A DNA stretch of 64,000 nt from Sporanaerobium hydrogeniformans (GTDB lineage: Bacteria > Bacillota > Clostridia > Lachnospirales > Cellulosilyticaceae). Shown here one piece after another: positions 18,539-27,689 of the stretch. The notes under the pieces are model-generated. The model did no database searches. It saw only the letters and a program-made list of their open reading frames with translations, and had not been told where the DNA came from. Numbering within the stretch: position 1 is the stretch's first letter; each line of letters begins with the position of its first letter. The stretch is from positions 1 to 64,000 of the forward strand of contig NZ_PEDL01000003.1 in assembly GCF_002735925.1 (NCBI RefSeq). Reading direction: 5' to 3'. The translations under genes and the position numbers were made by a program.

Positions 18539-19153
18539 ATGAGCAGATTTTCAGAATATATAGGTTCACAATTTGGTAATCCTAGAGGAATTGTTGGCAA
18601 GTGTTGTTGTATTATAATGAATATAATAAACAAAGCAATGTATCGAAAGGTTGTGTCAAACATTCATTTAAATGAACAGGCAAAAGTTCTTGATATTGGG
18701 TATGGAAATGGATATCTAGTTGAACAACTCTATAAACGCTATCAAGCAAATATTTTTGGTATTGATATATCTGAAGACATGAAGAAAAGTGCAAATAAGA
18801 GAAATCAAAGAGGAGTAGACGGAGGAAAAATACATTTATCAATTGGTGATTGTTGCTATTTGAACTATGAAAATGAGTTTTTTGATGTGGTGACATCTAT
18901 AAATACAATCTACTTTTGGAACGATACTCTTAAAGGTCTTAAAGAGATATTTAGAACGCTTAAATCAGGTGGTGTATTTTATAATGTTGTCTATACAAAA
19001 GTGTGGCTTCAACAATTATCTTATACCCAAAAGGGATTCCAATTTTTTGAACAAGAGGATTTTATAGAATTTGGAAAACAAGTTGGATTTACAGAAATCA
19101 CTATTCAAGACATTGTAAAAGGGAAGAGTTTTATGGTCGTTTATAAGAAATAA
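18539..19153 (+). CDS. Class I SAM-dependent methyltransferase
   Basis: 204 residues. The SAM-binding motif I is clear (AKVLDIGYGNGYLVEQL), followed by the acidic end of strand two (IFGIDISEDM) and motif IV-like FFDVVTSINTIYFW. This is the UbiE/Methyltransf_11 type of small-molecule methyltransferase; the substrate is unknown. GGTGGAGG lies seven bases before the ATG. It stands alone. Confidence 0.88.
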   Translation: MSRFSEYIGSQFGNPRGIVGKCCCIIMNIINKAMYRKVVSNIHLNEQAKVLDIGYGNGYLVEQLYKRYQANIFGIDISEDMKKSANKRNQRGVDGGKIHLSIGDCCYLNYENEFFDVVTSINTIYFWNDTLKGLKEIFRTLKSGGVFYNVVYTKVWLQQLSYTQKGFQFFEQEDFIEFGKQVGFTEITIQDIVKGKSFMVVYKK

Positions 19154-19252
19154 ATTCATTAAAGTGAAGGCTAGTTGATTGAAAATTTCTTAATCATAAT
19201 ATAAAATCAAGTTAAAAGAGAAAGTGTTCATTTATTATACAAGGAGAGTAAA

Positions 19253-19993
19253 ATGAAAAAGATAAAACTATTTAAATATATTATTTCAAGCTTAATAGCT
19301 TTGATACTATTTAGTATAGTAGGTATATTTATATGGACAAGTAATACCTATAAGCCAACTTCAGAAGTGTTTACTTTAGTAGGAGAAACAGATTGCACAA
19401 AGGAAAATGACTTTTATGTTTTTAAGCCAAAAAATGGGCCCAATGGAAAAGGTATTGTCCTATATCCAGGGGCGTTAGTTGAACCTCTTAGTTATAGTTA
19501 TATAGCTAATGAATTATCTAAAAAAGGTTATTTAGTAGCTATACCAGAAGTGAATTTAAATTTATCAGTAACTGAAAATAATAAGGCAGATGAATTCATA
19601 TTAAAAAATAATGAAATTAAAAATTGGTATGTATGTGGACATTCTATGGGGGGTGTAAGTGCAGCGTATTATGCAGAAGCAAAGCAAGATATAGTTGATG
19701 GTGTAATATTTTTAGCTTCATATCCTGCAAAAAAAACGGATTTATCAGACAATAATCAAAAAGTATTAAGTATATATGCTGAAAATGATGGTTTAACATC
19801 TAGAGAGGACATTGAAGAAAGTAAAGGAAACTTACCTAAAAATACTATTTTCGTAGAAATTGATGGAGGAAATCATGCTCAGTTTGGGTTTTATGGAGAA
19901 CAAAAGGGAGATAAACAAGCAGAAATATCAGCAAAAGAGCAACAAGATAAAATAATAGATTTAATAGTAACTTATATAAATCCAAATAGTTGA
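19253..19993 (+). CDS. Membrane-anchored alpha/beta hydrolase
   Basis: 246 residues. One N-terminal membrane helix (IISSLIALILFSIVGIFIW) is followed by an alpha/beta-hydrolase domain: nucleophile elbow GHSMGG (Ser), acid AENDG (Asp) and GGNHAQFG (His). It resembles the dienelactone-hydrolase-like group, sometimes annotated as abhydrolase_5. The catalytic domain is expected outside the membrane. The substrate is unknown. AAGGAGAG precedes the start. Confidence 0.88.
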   Translation: MKKIKLFKYIISSLIALILFSIVGIFIWTSNTYKPTSEVFTLVGETDCTKENDFYVFKPKNGPNGKGIVLYPGALVEPLSYSYIANELSKKGYLVAIPEVNLNLSVTENNKADEFILKNNEIKNWYVCGHSMGGVSAAYYAEAKQDIVDGVIFLASYPAKKTDLSDNNQKVLSIYAENDGLTSREDIEESKGNLPKNTIFVEIDGGNHAQFGFYGEQKGDKQAEISAKEQQDKIIDLIVTYINPNS

Positions 19994-20010
19994 TGCCTCA
20001 GAACCACTTC

Positions 20011-20051
20011 AAAAGTCAGTAGTTTGTTTATGACAACTTACTGACTTTTTT
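20011..20051 (+). terminator. Terminator after the alpha/beta hydrolase
   Basis: AAAAGTCAGTA (20011-20021) pairs perfectly with TACTGACTTTT, followed by more T. Confidence 0.85.
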
Positions 20052-20149
20052 GGCAAGAAATATCCTATTCCACCACTCTATATAGAATTTCACATATCGT
20101 ACTATTTACCCTATAAGCTGCAATTATTCCTGTTACCCAATGCTCGGCT

Positions 20150-20824
20150 CTAAACGATATCTAAAAGTTCAGAAATGTCATGTATAGTATAGGTAGCATA
20201 TGTACATGTAATATCTTTCTTATGCTGATAAAAACAGGAGTCAATTCCGAAATTCCTTGCTCCTATCATATCAGAAGAGGGACTATCGCCCACCATGAGT
20301 ATGGAGCTTTTGGAAACCGTACCTATATTTTTGATACAGGATTCAAAAAAATATAAGGATGGTTTTTCATGTTTTACTCTATCTGATATAAAATGTCCAT
20401 CAAACAAGTCGATAATGCCAGCATTTGATAAGCGTTTTAACTGTGTAGTGTATATGCCGTTAGATGCGGAGTATATTTTTTTTCCCCTTTTCTTAAGCTC
20501 AACCAAGGTGTGTTTTGCATGTGGAATGAGTGCAGAAGAGTTATCCAGATAAAATCTATATTTTTCTTCCCAAACCCTACCATCAACCTCAAGACCATAA
20601 AGTTCAAAGAATTTTTGAAAGCGTGTATTAAGAACAAGCTCTTTTGTAATTTTCCCTTGCTCAAGGTCATCCCATAAAGCAGTATTTATTTTTTTGTATT
20701 TCTGCAACAGGTCATCCGTATAGTTGAGTCCTGATTTTTCTATGATTCTTATAAAGCTGTTTTTTTCAGCAGCATTAAAATCTAAAATAGTATTATCTAA
20801 GTCCATTAAGAGGATATCATACAT
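20150..20824 (-). CDS. YjjG-family HAD phosphatase (noncanonical nucleotidase)
   Basis: 224 residues from ATG 20824, preceded by AAGGAG; the longer frame from 20908 adds a spurious hydrophobic leader. HAD motifs are all present: DLDNT (nucleophile), SASNG (motif II), KHEKPS (motif III Lys) and GDSPSSD (motif IV). The helical cap and length fit YjjG-type 5'-nucleotidases, which remove phosphate from dUMP and abnormal pyrimidine nucleotides. It is divergent from a Crp-family regulator, with about 100 bases between starts. Confidence 0.88.
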   Translation of the reverse strand: MYDILLMDLDNTILDFNAAEKNSFIRIIEKSGLNYTDDLLQKYKKINTALWDDLEQGKITKELVLNTRFQKFFELYGLEVDGRVWEEKYRFYLDNSSALIPHAKHTLVELKKRGKKIYSASNGIYTTQLKRLSNAGIIDLFDGHFISDRVKHEKPSLYFFESCIKNIGTVSKSSILMVGDSPSSDMIGARNFGIDSCFYQHKKDITCTYATYTIHDISELLDIV

Positions 20825-20865
20825 AATCTGTAGCTCCTTTTGTAAATATTTTATTTTAGTAGTTC

Positions 20866-20909
20866 TATAATAGAATAAAAGCAGAAAATAAAGTATGAGA
20901 AATCTCATA
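20866..20909 (+). promoter_or_regulatory. Promoter -10 box and Crp-type palindrome before the Crp-family gene
   Basis: A TATAAT at 20866-20871 faces the regulator gene. Downstream lies TATGA-N6-TCATA (20894-20909), the half-site spacing of Crp/Fnr operators (TGTGA-N6-TCACA). It sits between the -10 box and the ribosome site of the regulator at 20927, a position suited to autorepression. No convincing -35 box was found. Confidence 0.55.
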
Positions 20910-20926
20910 GAGAAGGAGAAAAATAA

Positions 20927-21544
20927 ATGGTTTTTAACAATGAAATACCATCAGTAATTGCTGAAAAAGGAACAAAAAGGATTTTCACTAAAGGTGAAAA
21001 TATTTATAAAATAAATACCCAAGTAACTAATTGCTATTTCATTTTATCGGGAATTGCAAAGATATATATTGATCATGATAATGGAAGGCGCTCAATTCTT
21101 GACTTTGCTAGGACAAATGATTGGTTAGGTGAGATCTCCTTGTTCAGTGAAGAAAAGGAGATAAAAGAGAATAGAGTTCTTCAAGAAATAGCGTGTTTAG
21201 AATTTGATTTAAAAGCATTGAGAAAACTATGTAAAGAAGATGCGAGTGTTTCCTTTTATTTTGCTACATACATTTCTAATAAGTTGTTATCAAGAAGTTA
21301 TAGGATGAGCGAAAGCTTAAATTATTCTTTGAATAAGCGTCTTGCAGCATTTATTCTTCAATATCAACAAGGCGGTAAATATGAGATCTCACATACAGAT
21401 GCCGCAGAATATTTAAATGTTAGCTATCGTCATGTATTATATGTTATGAAGCAATTTCGTGAGTCGGGAATTTTGGAAAAAGATAAAGAGAAAGGGTATC
21501 GTATTATGGATAGTGATAAATTGAAGCGACATAAAAGCTACTAG
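20927..21544 (+). CDS. Crp/Fnr-family transcriptional regulator, YeiL-like
   Basis: 205 residues. A cyclic-nucleotide-type beta-roll sensor (FTKGENIYKINTQVTNCYFI...GRRSILDFARTNDWLGEISLF) leads through a long helix to a winged helix (SHTDAAEYLNVSYRHVLYVM, about residues 152-180). There is no cluster of cysteines for an Fnr-type iron-sulfur centre, so the effector is unknown. The sequence resembles YeiL, a Crp-family protein studied in enterobacteria. AGAAGGAG precedes the start. The palindrome at 20894 suggests autoregulation and perhaps control of the divergent phosphatase. Confidence 0.85.
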   Translation: MVFNNEIPSVIAEKGTKRIFTKGENIYKINTQVTNCYFILSGIAKIYIDHDNGRRSILDFARTNDWLGEISLFSEEKEIKENRVLQEIACLEFDLKALRKLCKEDASVSFYFATYISNKLLSRSYRMSESLNYSLNKRLAAFILQYQQGGKYEISHTDAAEYLNVSYRHVLYVMKQFRESGILEKDKEKGYRIMDSDKLKRHKSY

Positions 21545-21636
21545 CTATGCAGAAATATATAAGGTATTGTGTAAATATATAATTATTAGAATATTTGTGG
21601 TATGATTAAGATAGAAGATTTTATTGAGGTGAGAAA

Positions 21637-21705
21637 ATGCTTATACATAACACAACACAAACTATTTACATAAAACGATGCATGCTAAGAAGTGAAGATA
21701 AGTAA
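21637..21705 (+). CDS. Possible 22-residue leader ORF before the GGDEF gene
   Basis: ATG 21637 follows GAGGTGAG at five bases and encodes MLIHNTTQTIYIKRCMLRSE plus two residues, ending at TAA 21703-21705, eleven bases before the ATG at 21717. The ribosome site is good and the stop sits at the ribosome site of the next gene. It may be a coupled leader peptide or chance. Confidence 0.3.
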   Translation: MLIHNTTQTIYIKRCMLRSEDK

Positions 21706-21716
21706 AGGAGTGAAAG

Positions 21717-23063
21717 ATGTTGAAAAAATTAATAACTATTTTTTTATCCATGCTGATTACTCTATCATTCTTACTTCCCTATTTAGCACTGAAACAAGAA
21801 AAGCTTGAAACAGAAGTTCAGAAGAATAAATACATAGCTTCACAAAGAATAAACGATATCTCACAACAATTGGTGGAGGTACTTAATCAAAGTTTTGAGT
21901 ATGTTCAAGTATTGGAACTTATTATAAAAATAAACCCCAATGATTCTGAATTAATAAAAACATATGCGGAAATGATTTTACAAAAACATGGTACTATACA
22001 AAATATTGCTATTGCACCAAATGGAATTGTAAAGTTCATTTACCCAACAGAGCAAAACCAAAGAGCAATAGGACATAATTTGATGCTAGACCCACTGCGT
22101 TATCCATTTATTCAAAAAGCTATAAATGAAAAACGGACAACAATCCAGGGGCCTGTAGAAGCTGTTCAAGGTGGAATATTAATCTTTAATCGCAAACCTC
22201 TTTTTATAACAAAAGACAATGTAGAAAAGTTTTGGGGACTATGTGTCGTATCGGTAGACTTTGAAAAGGTTATGGACTATTGTGGTATTAGTACAGATGA
22301 TCCTGATTATTATTTTGCTATAAAAGCTCAAAAAAGTGATGGGTTTCAGGATTTTGTATGGGGAAATACAGAATGTTATACAAACGATTCAATAACTCAT
22401 ACCATTAACTTTGAAAATCAAAAATGGGAATTAGCCATTTACCCTAAAGAGGGATGGAAAGCCATTGGTGAGAAATTATATGTATTAGATGCGACAGATC
22501 AACTCTATCTATTTTTGAGTTTTATCTTGTTTATGTTTATACTATGGCATCTTAATAAATATTATGAAAGTTATACAAGGTCTAAAATAGATATAATGAC
22601 AGGTGCTTTAAATAAAAGTACTTTTAAAAAAAGTGTAATAAAAAATCTAAAAAAATATAAAAAGAATAAGGTACAAGCAATTATAGTAATAGATATTAAT
22701 GACTTTAAATCAATCAATGATACATATGGTCATCTTGTAGGGGATGGTGTGATTATTGAGTTATCGAAACGTTTTATGGAAATAATAAGGGGTAATAACC
22801 TTCTTGCAAGATGGGGAGGAGATGAATTTGTTATTTATCTATGTAATTTAAGCAGCCTGACGGATATGAATACTATAATAAAAAGAATTTATCACGAAGT
22901 AGAAGCGCCTATTGATGTTAGTGGAGTTTCTATAAATGCAAGAGTAGCATTAGGATATGCGCTATATCCCATGGATGGCGTGAATTTCGAAGAGCTATAT
23001 AAAAAAGCGGATAAGATGATGTATTCAAATAAGCCGACTCAAAAAAGAGAAGAAGTAAGCTAG
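21717..23063 (+). CDS. Membrane diguanylate cyclase, CHASE-GGDEF
   Basis: 448 residues. One N-terminal membrane helix, a CHASE-type extracellular sensor (about residues 60-210, with IQNIAIAPNGIVKFIYPTE), a second helix (YLFLSFILFMFILWHL) and a C-terminal GGDEF domain with an intact WGGDEF active site. The protein should make cyclic di-GMP in response to an external ligand. The product-inhibition site normally reads RxxD five residues before GGDEF; here it is RGNN, so feedback inhibition may be absent. AAAGGAG precedes ATG 21717. It is monocistronic with a strong terminator. Confidence 0.9.
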   Translation: MLKKLITIFLSMLITLSFLLPYLALKQEKLETEVQKNKYIASQRINDISQQLVEVLNQSFEYVQVLELIIKINPNDSELIKTYAEMILQKHGTIQNIAIAPNGIVKFIYPTEQNQRAIGHNLMLDPLRYPFIQKAINEKRTTIQGPVEAVQGGILIFNRKPLFITKDNVEKFWGLCVVSVDFEKVMDYCGISTDDPDYYFAIKAQKSDGFQDFVWGNTECYTNDSITHTINFENQKWELAIYPKEGWKAIGEKLYVLDATDQLYLFLSFILFMFILWHLNKYYESYTRSKIDIMTGALNKSTFKKSVIKNLKKYKKNKVQAIIVIDINDFKSINDTYGHLVGDGVIIELSKRFMEIIRGNNLLARWGGDEFVIYLCNLSSLTDMNTIIKRIYHEVEAPIDVSGVSINARVALGYALYPMDGVNFEELYKKADKMMYSNKPTQKREEVS

Positions 23064-23098
23064 TAAGTTGATTTAAAAGATAAATAAAGTGAAAAAGC

Positions 23099-23147
23099 GA
23101 GGATACCCAACGTTGCAATTCGTAGGGTATCCTCTTATAGTTTTTTT
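23099..23147. terminator. Terminator after the GGDEF gene
   Basis: GAGGATACCC (23099-23108) pairs perfectly with GGGTATCCTC (23125-23134), followed by a run of seven T. It sits between convergent genes. Confidence 0.85.
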
Positions 23148-23167
23148 AATAAAAGACTGTAAATCTC

Positions 23168-24505
23168 TTAAAAGGCTACTTTCATAAACAAAGCGACACA
23201 ACAAAGGAGTATGGCAAAAGGAACATAGACATAGCGACCGATGAAGTACCAGGTATTCCCCTGATTTTTGGCGCTTCCCTTATTGATTTCAGTAAGTAAA
23301 TCCTCTTTTTTCATGACCCAAAACCAAGAAACAGCACCTAATGTTGCACCAATGGGGATGATATAAATAGATACAAAGTCCATCCATGGTCCCCACTGGA
23401 AGATAGCCTCCATGTTTATGCCAAAGCCTAAACAAATTAAACATAAAATACAAAGGATGGCTGTACGACTCAATTTAGGGAATTTATGTAATAAAGATTC
23501 ACCAACGGCTTCAAACATATTTTGTAAAGAACTGATGCCTGCAAAAATCATAGCAACATATAAAATAATTGCAAAAATACGACCCATAGGAATATCTTGT
23601 AGGATAGTAGGAAGTGTAACAAAAAGTAAACCGGGACCTGCACCAACATCAAGTTGGTAGGAGAAGCATGCTGGGATAATGACTAGGGCTGCAACCAGTG
23701 CAGCAATGGTATCAAAAATAGCAGTTTGACGAGACACAGAAATAACATTCTCCTCTTCTCCTAGATAAGCACCATAAACAATCATGCCACTACCCGTAAT
23801 GGACAGAGAAAAGAAGGCTTGTCCCATAGCCCCAATCCATACCATTGGGTCTTTGAGTGCCTCCCAACGAGGAATAAGCATAAATAAGTAACCAGCCATT
23901 ACATTGGGAAGTAGTGCAACACGGATTGCCAAGACAATAAAGATTATAAAGAATAAAGGCATCATTAGCTTATTTGTTTTTTCAATACTCTTTGCCCCTA
24001 AAAACAGTGTGAGTAGTGTACCGATTACGACAATAATATGATAGGGAATCACAGAATGTGGTGCAAGTGAAAAGGATTCAAACCATGTACCTGTGTTCAC
24101 TGTCATTAAAGTGCCGTCTAAAGAATTAACAAGAGCCTTTAATACATAGGCTACAATAACGGCATAGCCTATGGCAATGCACATCGATCCTGCTAATGGT
24201 AGCCAGCCTAAAAGGGCACCTATTTTTCCAGCTTTTTTATTTCGTGTGTTCCAAGCATTTTCGTAAGACCCCAAAGTACCTGTTTTGGAACGGCGTCCAA
24301 TTGCAAACTCTGCAGGTAAACCTACATAACTGAAAATAAAAATAAAAAAGAGATAGACCAGTAAAAAGGCACCACCACCGTTGCTTCCTAATTTATTAGG
24401 GAATCCCCATACATTTGCCATTCCTACAGCAGAGCCTACAGATGCTAAAATAAATCCCCAACGACTATGAAATCCTTCAGTCTTTTGTTTCTTTTGAATG
24501 TCCAT
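23168..24505 (-). CDS. Sodium-dependent amino-acid transporter (NSS/SNF), probably for tyrosine
   Basis: 445 residues from ATG 24505 behind AGGAGG; the 38 extra codons upstream belong to the leader. The NSS signature is clear: GFHSRWGFILASVGSAVGMA, then NVWGFPNKLGSNGGGAF (unwound helix 1 with sodium and substrate contacts), and SLSITGSGMIVYGAYLG in helix 6. About eleven or twelve helices are expected; bacterial tyrosine transporters of this family (Tyt1) have eleven. The gene stands behind a T-box whose specifier codon reads UAC, so tyrosine is the inferred substrate and charged-tRNA level the signal. Confidence 0.92.
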   Translation of the reverse strand: MDIQKKQKTEGFHSRWGFILASVGSAVGMANVWGFPNKLGSNGGGAFLLVYLFFIFIFSYVGLPAEFAIGRRSKTGTLGSYENAWNTRNKKAGKIGALLGWLPLAGSMCIAIGYAVIVAYVLKALVNSLDGTLMTVNTGTWFESFSLAPHSVIPYHIIVVIGTLLTLFLGAKSIEKTNKLMMPLFFIIFIVLAIRVALLPNVMAGYLFMLIPRWEALKDPMVWIGAMGQAFFSLSITGSGMIVYGAYLGEEENVISVSRQTAIFDTIAALVAALVIIPACFSYQLDVGAGPGLLFVTLPTILQDIPMGRIFAIILYVAMIFAGISSLQNMFEAVGESLLHKFPKLSRTAILCILCLICLGFGINMEAIFQWGPWMDFVSIYIIPIGATLGAVSWFWVMKKEDLLTEINKGSAKNQGNTWYFIGRYVYVPFAILLCCVALFMKVAF

Positions 24506-24559
24506 ATAAATGCCTCCTAAATAAGTTTCTTCGTTCATTTTGGTTTGTTTATGTGGTAA

Positions 24560-24838
24560 AAAATAAAAGTCCTCTGTCCCTAATAAAAGGGACAGAGGAC
24601 GAAAATTTCGTGGTACCACCTCTGGTTTAAGTATTTCTCACAAAATACTCCTCTTTGTGTGCCAACACACACGCAATGCTATATCGGGCATACCCGTCTT
24701 ACCCTACTCATTATGTCTTCAGGCAGCTGCTCCGGAATGTATTCAAGACAGCCCGTTTACGTCCTTTCACTAACCGGACGCTCCCTGCAAAACGTTCTCT
24801 GCTCTACTTGTTTCCTTCTTCGCATTACAATATTGTAT
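24560..24838 (-). promoter_or_regulatory. T-box leader, tyrosine specifier
   Basis: Read on the minus strand, the leader contains a stem I with AAGTAGAGCAGAGAACG and GGTTAGTGAAAGGACG, then GAA-TAC-ATTCCGGAGC, where the specifier-loop codon TAC (24741-24739) means tyrosine. The T-box itself, AGGTGGTACCACG, lies at 24621-24609. CAGAGG before it can pair with CCTCTG of the terminator 5' arm to form the antiterminator. The terminator is a perfect 12-bp stem (GTCCTCTGTCCC with GGGACAGAGGAC, 24600-24569) followed by a T-rich tract. Uncharged tRNA-Tyr should therefore allow transcription of the transporter. Confidence 0.92.
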
Positions 24839-24841
24839 TTT

Positions 24842-24870
24842 ACACTATCACACTGTTTAATAAAAGTCAA
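24842..24870 (-). promoter_or_regulatory. Promoter of the T-box/transporter unit
   Basis: On the minus strand TTGACT (24870-24865), a 17-base spacer and TAGTGT (24847-24842) form a sigma-A-type promoter just upstream of the T-box leader. Confidence 0.7.
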
Positions 24871-24915
24871 GCAGTGCACTAAGTCATCCCTTACTCTATA
24901 AACTAGTTAATACGA

Positions 24916-25800
24916 TTAATCACCTATCCAAAAATAGAGTAAGCCTTTTTCACCATCTGGTAGTTCAACATAGAAATAGTTTAAAGTGCGATTTTCAGGA
25001 GTAACATAGATAGCAAGGAGTTTTATTTTCGTTGCTTTAAATTCTCTTAGGGCTTCAGCATCCCATATCATATGCTCAAAGTACTCGTAATAGTTTTCTG
25101 GACTTTTAGCTAAGGGTACAAAATATCCAGTACCATTCACTTCATAGGTTTTCCCTATGTATTGCTCGACATCATGATGAGTTAGAACATATTCTTTATC
25201 TTTATATTCTCCCCATGCAGAAAAGAATTGTGGTTTAAAATGATTGGTTAAGTCAAACCACGAGATGAATTTTCCTTGTCCATCCATCACTGCATATCTG
25301 TCTTTTGTTCCTAAGGAACATAGTTCTTTTCCATCATAGCGAAAGAATATAAAAGCAGGGTCTGCACTTAGTCCGTCATCCAATACAGCAAGCTCTGTGT
25401 AGCTATCTCTTTTATCTAAGTCTATAATCCGCACTTCACCAGATGGGTAGAATGGCTCTAATGCCATCTTTAAACCATTTACCTCTATAAAAGATCCCTC
25501 CTCATAGTTAGCCTTTAACACAGCTTTAATCGTATCTGCTTTTCCATCGCCATTTAAGTCATATTGACCCTGAATATTATAGGTTCGCTGATAGTACTCC
25601 ATACTTTCATCATAGGAAACATCAAAGGTATAATCCTTAAAATAGTGGTCCATCTTCGAAAAATCTTCAATTTTAGGTTCTAAAGCTACAGATAAATCTG
25701 TTTCCTCAGACTTACAGCCAGTTAATAGAGCTATTAGAAATAAATAGAGAATGAAGGGAATAACTTTTTGAATTTTCCTAGTTTTAATTTTACTTAGCAT
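24916..25800 (-). CDS. Putative lipoprotein, function unknown
   Basis: 294 residues from ATG 25800, which follows AAGGAG; the longer frame from 25857 has no such site. A signal peptide ends in a lipobox (LYLFLIALLTGC), so the protein should be lipid-anchored outside the cell. The mature part includes YDLNGDGKADTIKAV, an FG-GAP or dockerin-like Asp-rich loop that may bind calcium, in a repeat-like beta region. I do not recognise the family. It stands alone, upstream of the T-box promoter on the same strand. Confidence 0.75.
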   Translation of the reverse strand: MLSKIKTRKIQKVIPFILYLFLIALLTGCKSEETDLSVALEPKIEDFSKMDHYFKDYTFDVSYDESMEYYQRTYNIQGQYDLNGDGKADTIKAVLKANYEEGSFIEVNGLKMALEPFYPSGEVRIIDLDKRDSYTELAVLDDGLSADPAFIFFRYDGKELCSLGTKDRYAVMDGQGKFISWFDLTNHFKPQFFSAWGEYKDKEYVLTHHDVEQYIGKTYEVNGTGYFVPLAKSPENYYEYFEHMIWDAEALREFKATKIKLLAIYVTPENRTLNYFYVELPDGEKGLLYFWIGD

Positions 25801-26030
25801 AGACAATCTCCTTGTAGGGCATATCACAAATCCAACAATAGAATCTATTAAAAGCATATAGCACTTAAGATATAAAAGTCAATAAATTAATTTTAAATAT
25901 TTAAAATAATAAAATTATTCTAAGTTTATAGTTATTTACAAATAAAGAGTTGCTAGAAAAATAGAGGATAGATTTGATGGAATTAGGAGAAACTGCATAA
26001 TAAATTAATAGAGAGTAGGAGAACACATTT

Positions 26031-27683
26031 ATGGAAAATGCAATGTTTTGTTATCAGTGCGAACAAACTGTAGGAGGAAAAGGTTGTACCAAAAGTGGTG
26101 TATGTGGCAAAACTCCGGAGATAGCAAATCTACAGGATTTACTCATTTATCAATTAAAGGGTATCTCTTGTTATGCAAAGCCTTTGATTGAGCAAGGCAA
26201 AAGCATCGATAAGGAGATCGTGAAGTTTGTAGAAAATAGTTTATTTACCACATTAACCAATGTGAACTTTGATGCAGAGGTTCATGTGAGATTATTGAAG
26301 GAATCACAAAACATAAAAGAGCATTTAAGAAACCTAGCACCAAAGAGACAGTACCCGAATGAGGCTACCTATAATCTAAGTGAAACGAAAGAGGCTATGT
26401 TAAAGGATTCAGTAAAAGCAGGGATTATGTATGATCAGAGTTTGAATGCAGATATTCGCTCCTTAAGGTCAACTGTATTATATGGATTAAAAGGCATAGC
26501 TGCTTATGGACATCAAGCAAGGTTTATTCACTATAGCAATGACCAAGTAGATACTATTTATTTCTTAGGTTTGGAAGCTACTACAAATGATAATCTAAGC
26601 CTAGAGGATATGATACGTATGACTATGAGGATAGGAGATATGAGTGTACAAGTAATGCAGCTCTTAGATGAAGCCAATACAAGTCAATACAAAAATCCTT
26701 CACCTCATAAGGTAAATGTAAATATAAAAAAAGGTCCATTTATTATAGTATCTGGACATGATTTAAGAGACCTAGAAATGCTTTTAGAGCAAACAGAAGG
26801 TAAAGGAATTAATATTTACACCCATGGCGAAATGCTCCCAGCACATGGGTATCCTGAATTAAAAAAATACAAGCATTTAGTAGGTAACTTTGGTTCTGCA
26901 TGGCAAAATCAACAAAGTGAGTTTGATAGTATTCCAGGATGTATTTTAATGACGACTAATTGTTTAATGAGACCAAGAGAAACCTATAAAGATAGACTGT
27001 TTTCAACAAGTGTTGTAGGTTGGGATGGTATAAAACATATTGATACTTTAGAAGATGGTACAAAGGATTTTAGTGAAATAATTAATAAGGCATTAGCATT
27101 AGGTGGATTTAAAGAAGATGAAGAGGAAAAGGAAATACTTGTTGGATTTGGGCATCATGCCACGTTATCTCATGCTGAAGCCATTGTTAATGCAGTTAAA
27201 GAAGGAAAAATAAGGCATTTCTTCTTAATAGGTGGATGTGATGGGGCGAGACCAGGAAGAAATTATTATACGGATTTTGCAAAAATGGTTCCTGAAGATT
27301 GTGTTATTCTCACATTAGCTTGTGGCAAATATCGATTTAATAAGTTAGAATTTGGAACAGTAGCTGGATTACCAAGATTATTAGATATAGGTCAGTGTAA
27401 TGATGCTTATTCAGCTGTTAGGATAGCTACTGCTCTTGCAGATGCTTTTGATACAGATGTAAATTCGTTGCCACTAACTATTGTACTTTCTTGGTATGAG
27501 CAAAAAGCTGTTGCTGATTTATTGGCATTATTGTCTCTTGGAATAAAAGGAATATATTTAGGACCTAGCTTACCAGCATTTATATCTCCTAATGTTTTAC
27601 AATATTTAGTAGATACCTTTGATATAAAACCTATTAGTACACCGGAAGAGGATTTGAAAAATGCTCTTCAACAATTGAATTAA
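26031..27683 (+). CDS. hcp: Hydroxylamine reductase (hybrid cluster protein, class I)
   Basis: 550 residues, the usual length. The N-terminal cysteines C7-x2-C10-x8-C19-x5-C25 are the class I spacing of anaerobes and hold the [4Fe-4S] cluster. Later motifs include GHDLRDLEMLLEQT, IYTHGEMLPAHGYPEL, GNFGSAWQNQQ and FFLIGGCDGARPGRNYYTDF, which carry ligands of the hybrid iron-sulfur-oxygen cluster. Hcp reduces hydroxylamine and, in some bacteria, nitric oxide, and protects against nitrosative stress in the cytoplasm. No hcr reductase gene is adjacent. The ribosome site is TAGGAG, and a terminator follows at once, so it is monocistronic. Confidence 0.97.
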   Translation: MENAMFCYQCEQTVGGKGCTKSGVCGKTPEIANLQDLLIYQLKGISCYAKPLIEQGKSIDKEIVKFVENSLFTTLTNVNFDAEVHVRLLKESQNIKEHLRNLAPKRQYPNEATYNLSETKEAMLKDSVKAGIMYDQSLNADIRSLRSTVLYGLKGIAAYGHQARFIHYSNDQVDTIYFLGLEATTNDNLSLEDMIRMTMRIGDMSVQVMQLLDEANTSQYKNPSPHKVNVNIKKGPFIIVSGHDLRDLEMLLEQTEGKGINIYTHGEMLPAHGYPELKKYKHLVGNFGSAWQNQQSEFDSIPGCILMTTNCLMRPRETYKDRLFSTSVVGWDGIKHIDTLEDGTKDFSEIINKALALGGFKEDEEEKEILVGFGHHATLSHAEAIVNAVKEGKIRHFFLIGGCDGARPGRNYYTDFAKMVPEDCVILTLACGKYRFNKLEFGTVAGLPRLLDIGQCNDAYSAVRIATALADAFDTDVNSLPLTIVLSWYEQKAVADLLALLSLGIKGIYLGPSLPAFISPNVLQYLVDTFDIKPISTPEEDLKNALQQLN

Positions 27684-27689
27684 TGATGT

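Noticed and set aside
24541-24619. N-terminal extension of the transporter from 24619
   Set aside because: These codons read through the T-box terminator, and the AGGAGG site points to ATG 24505.
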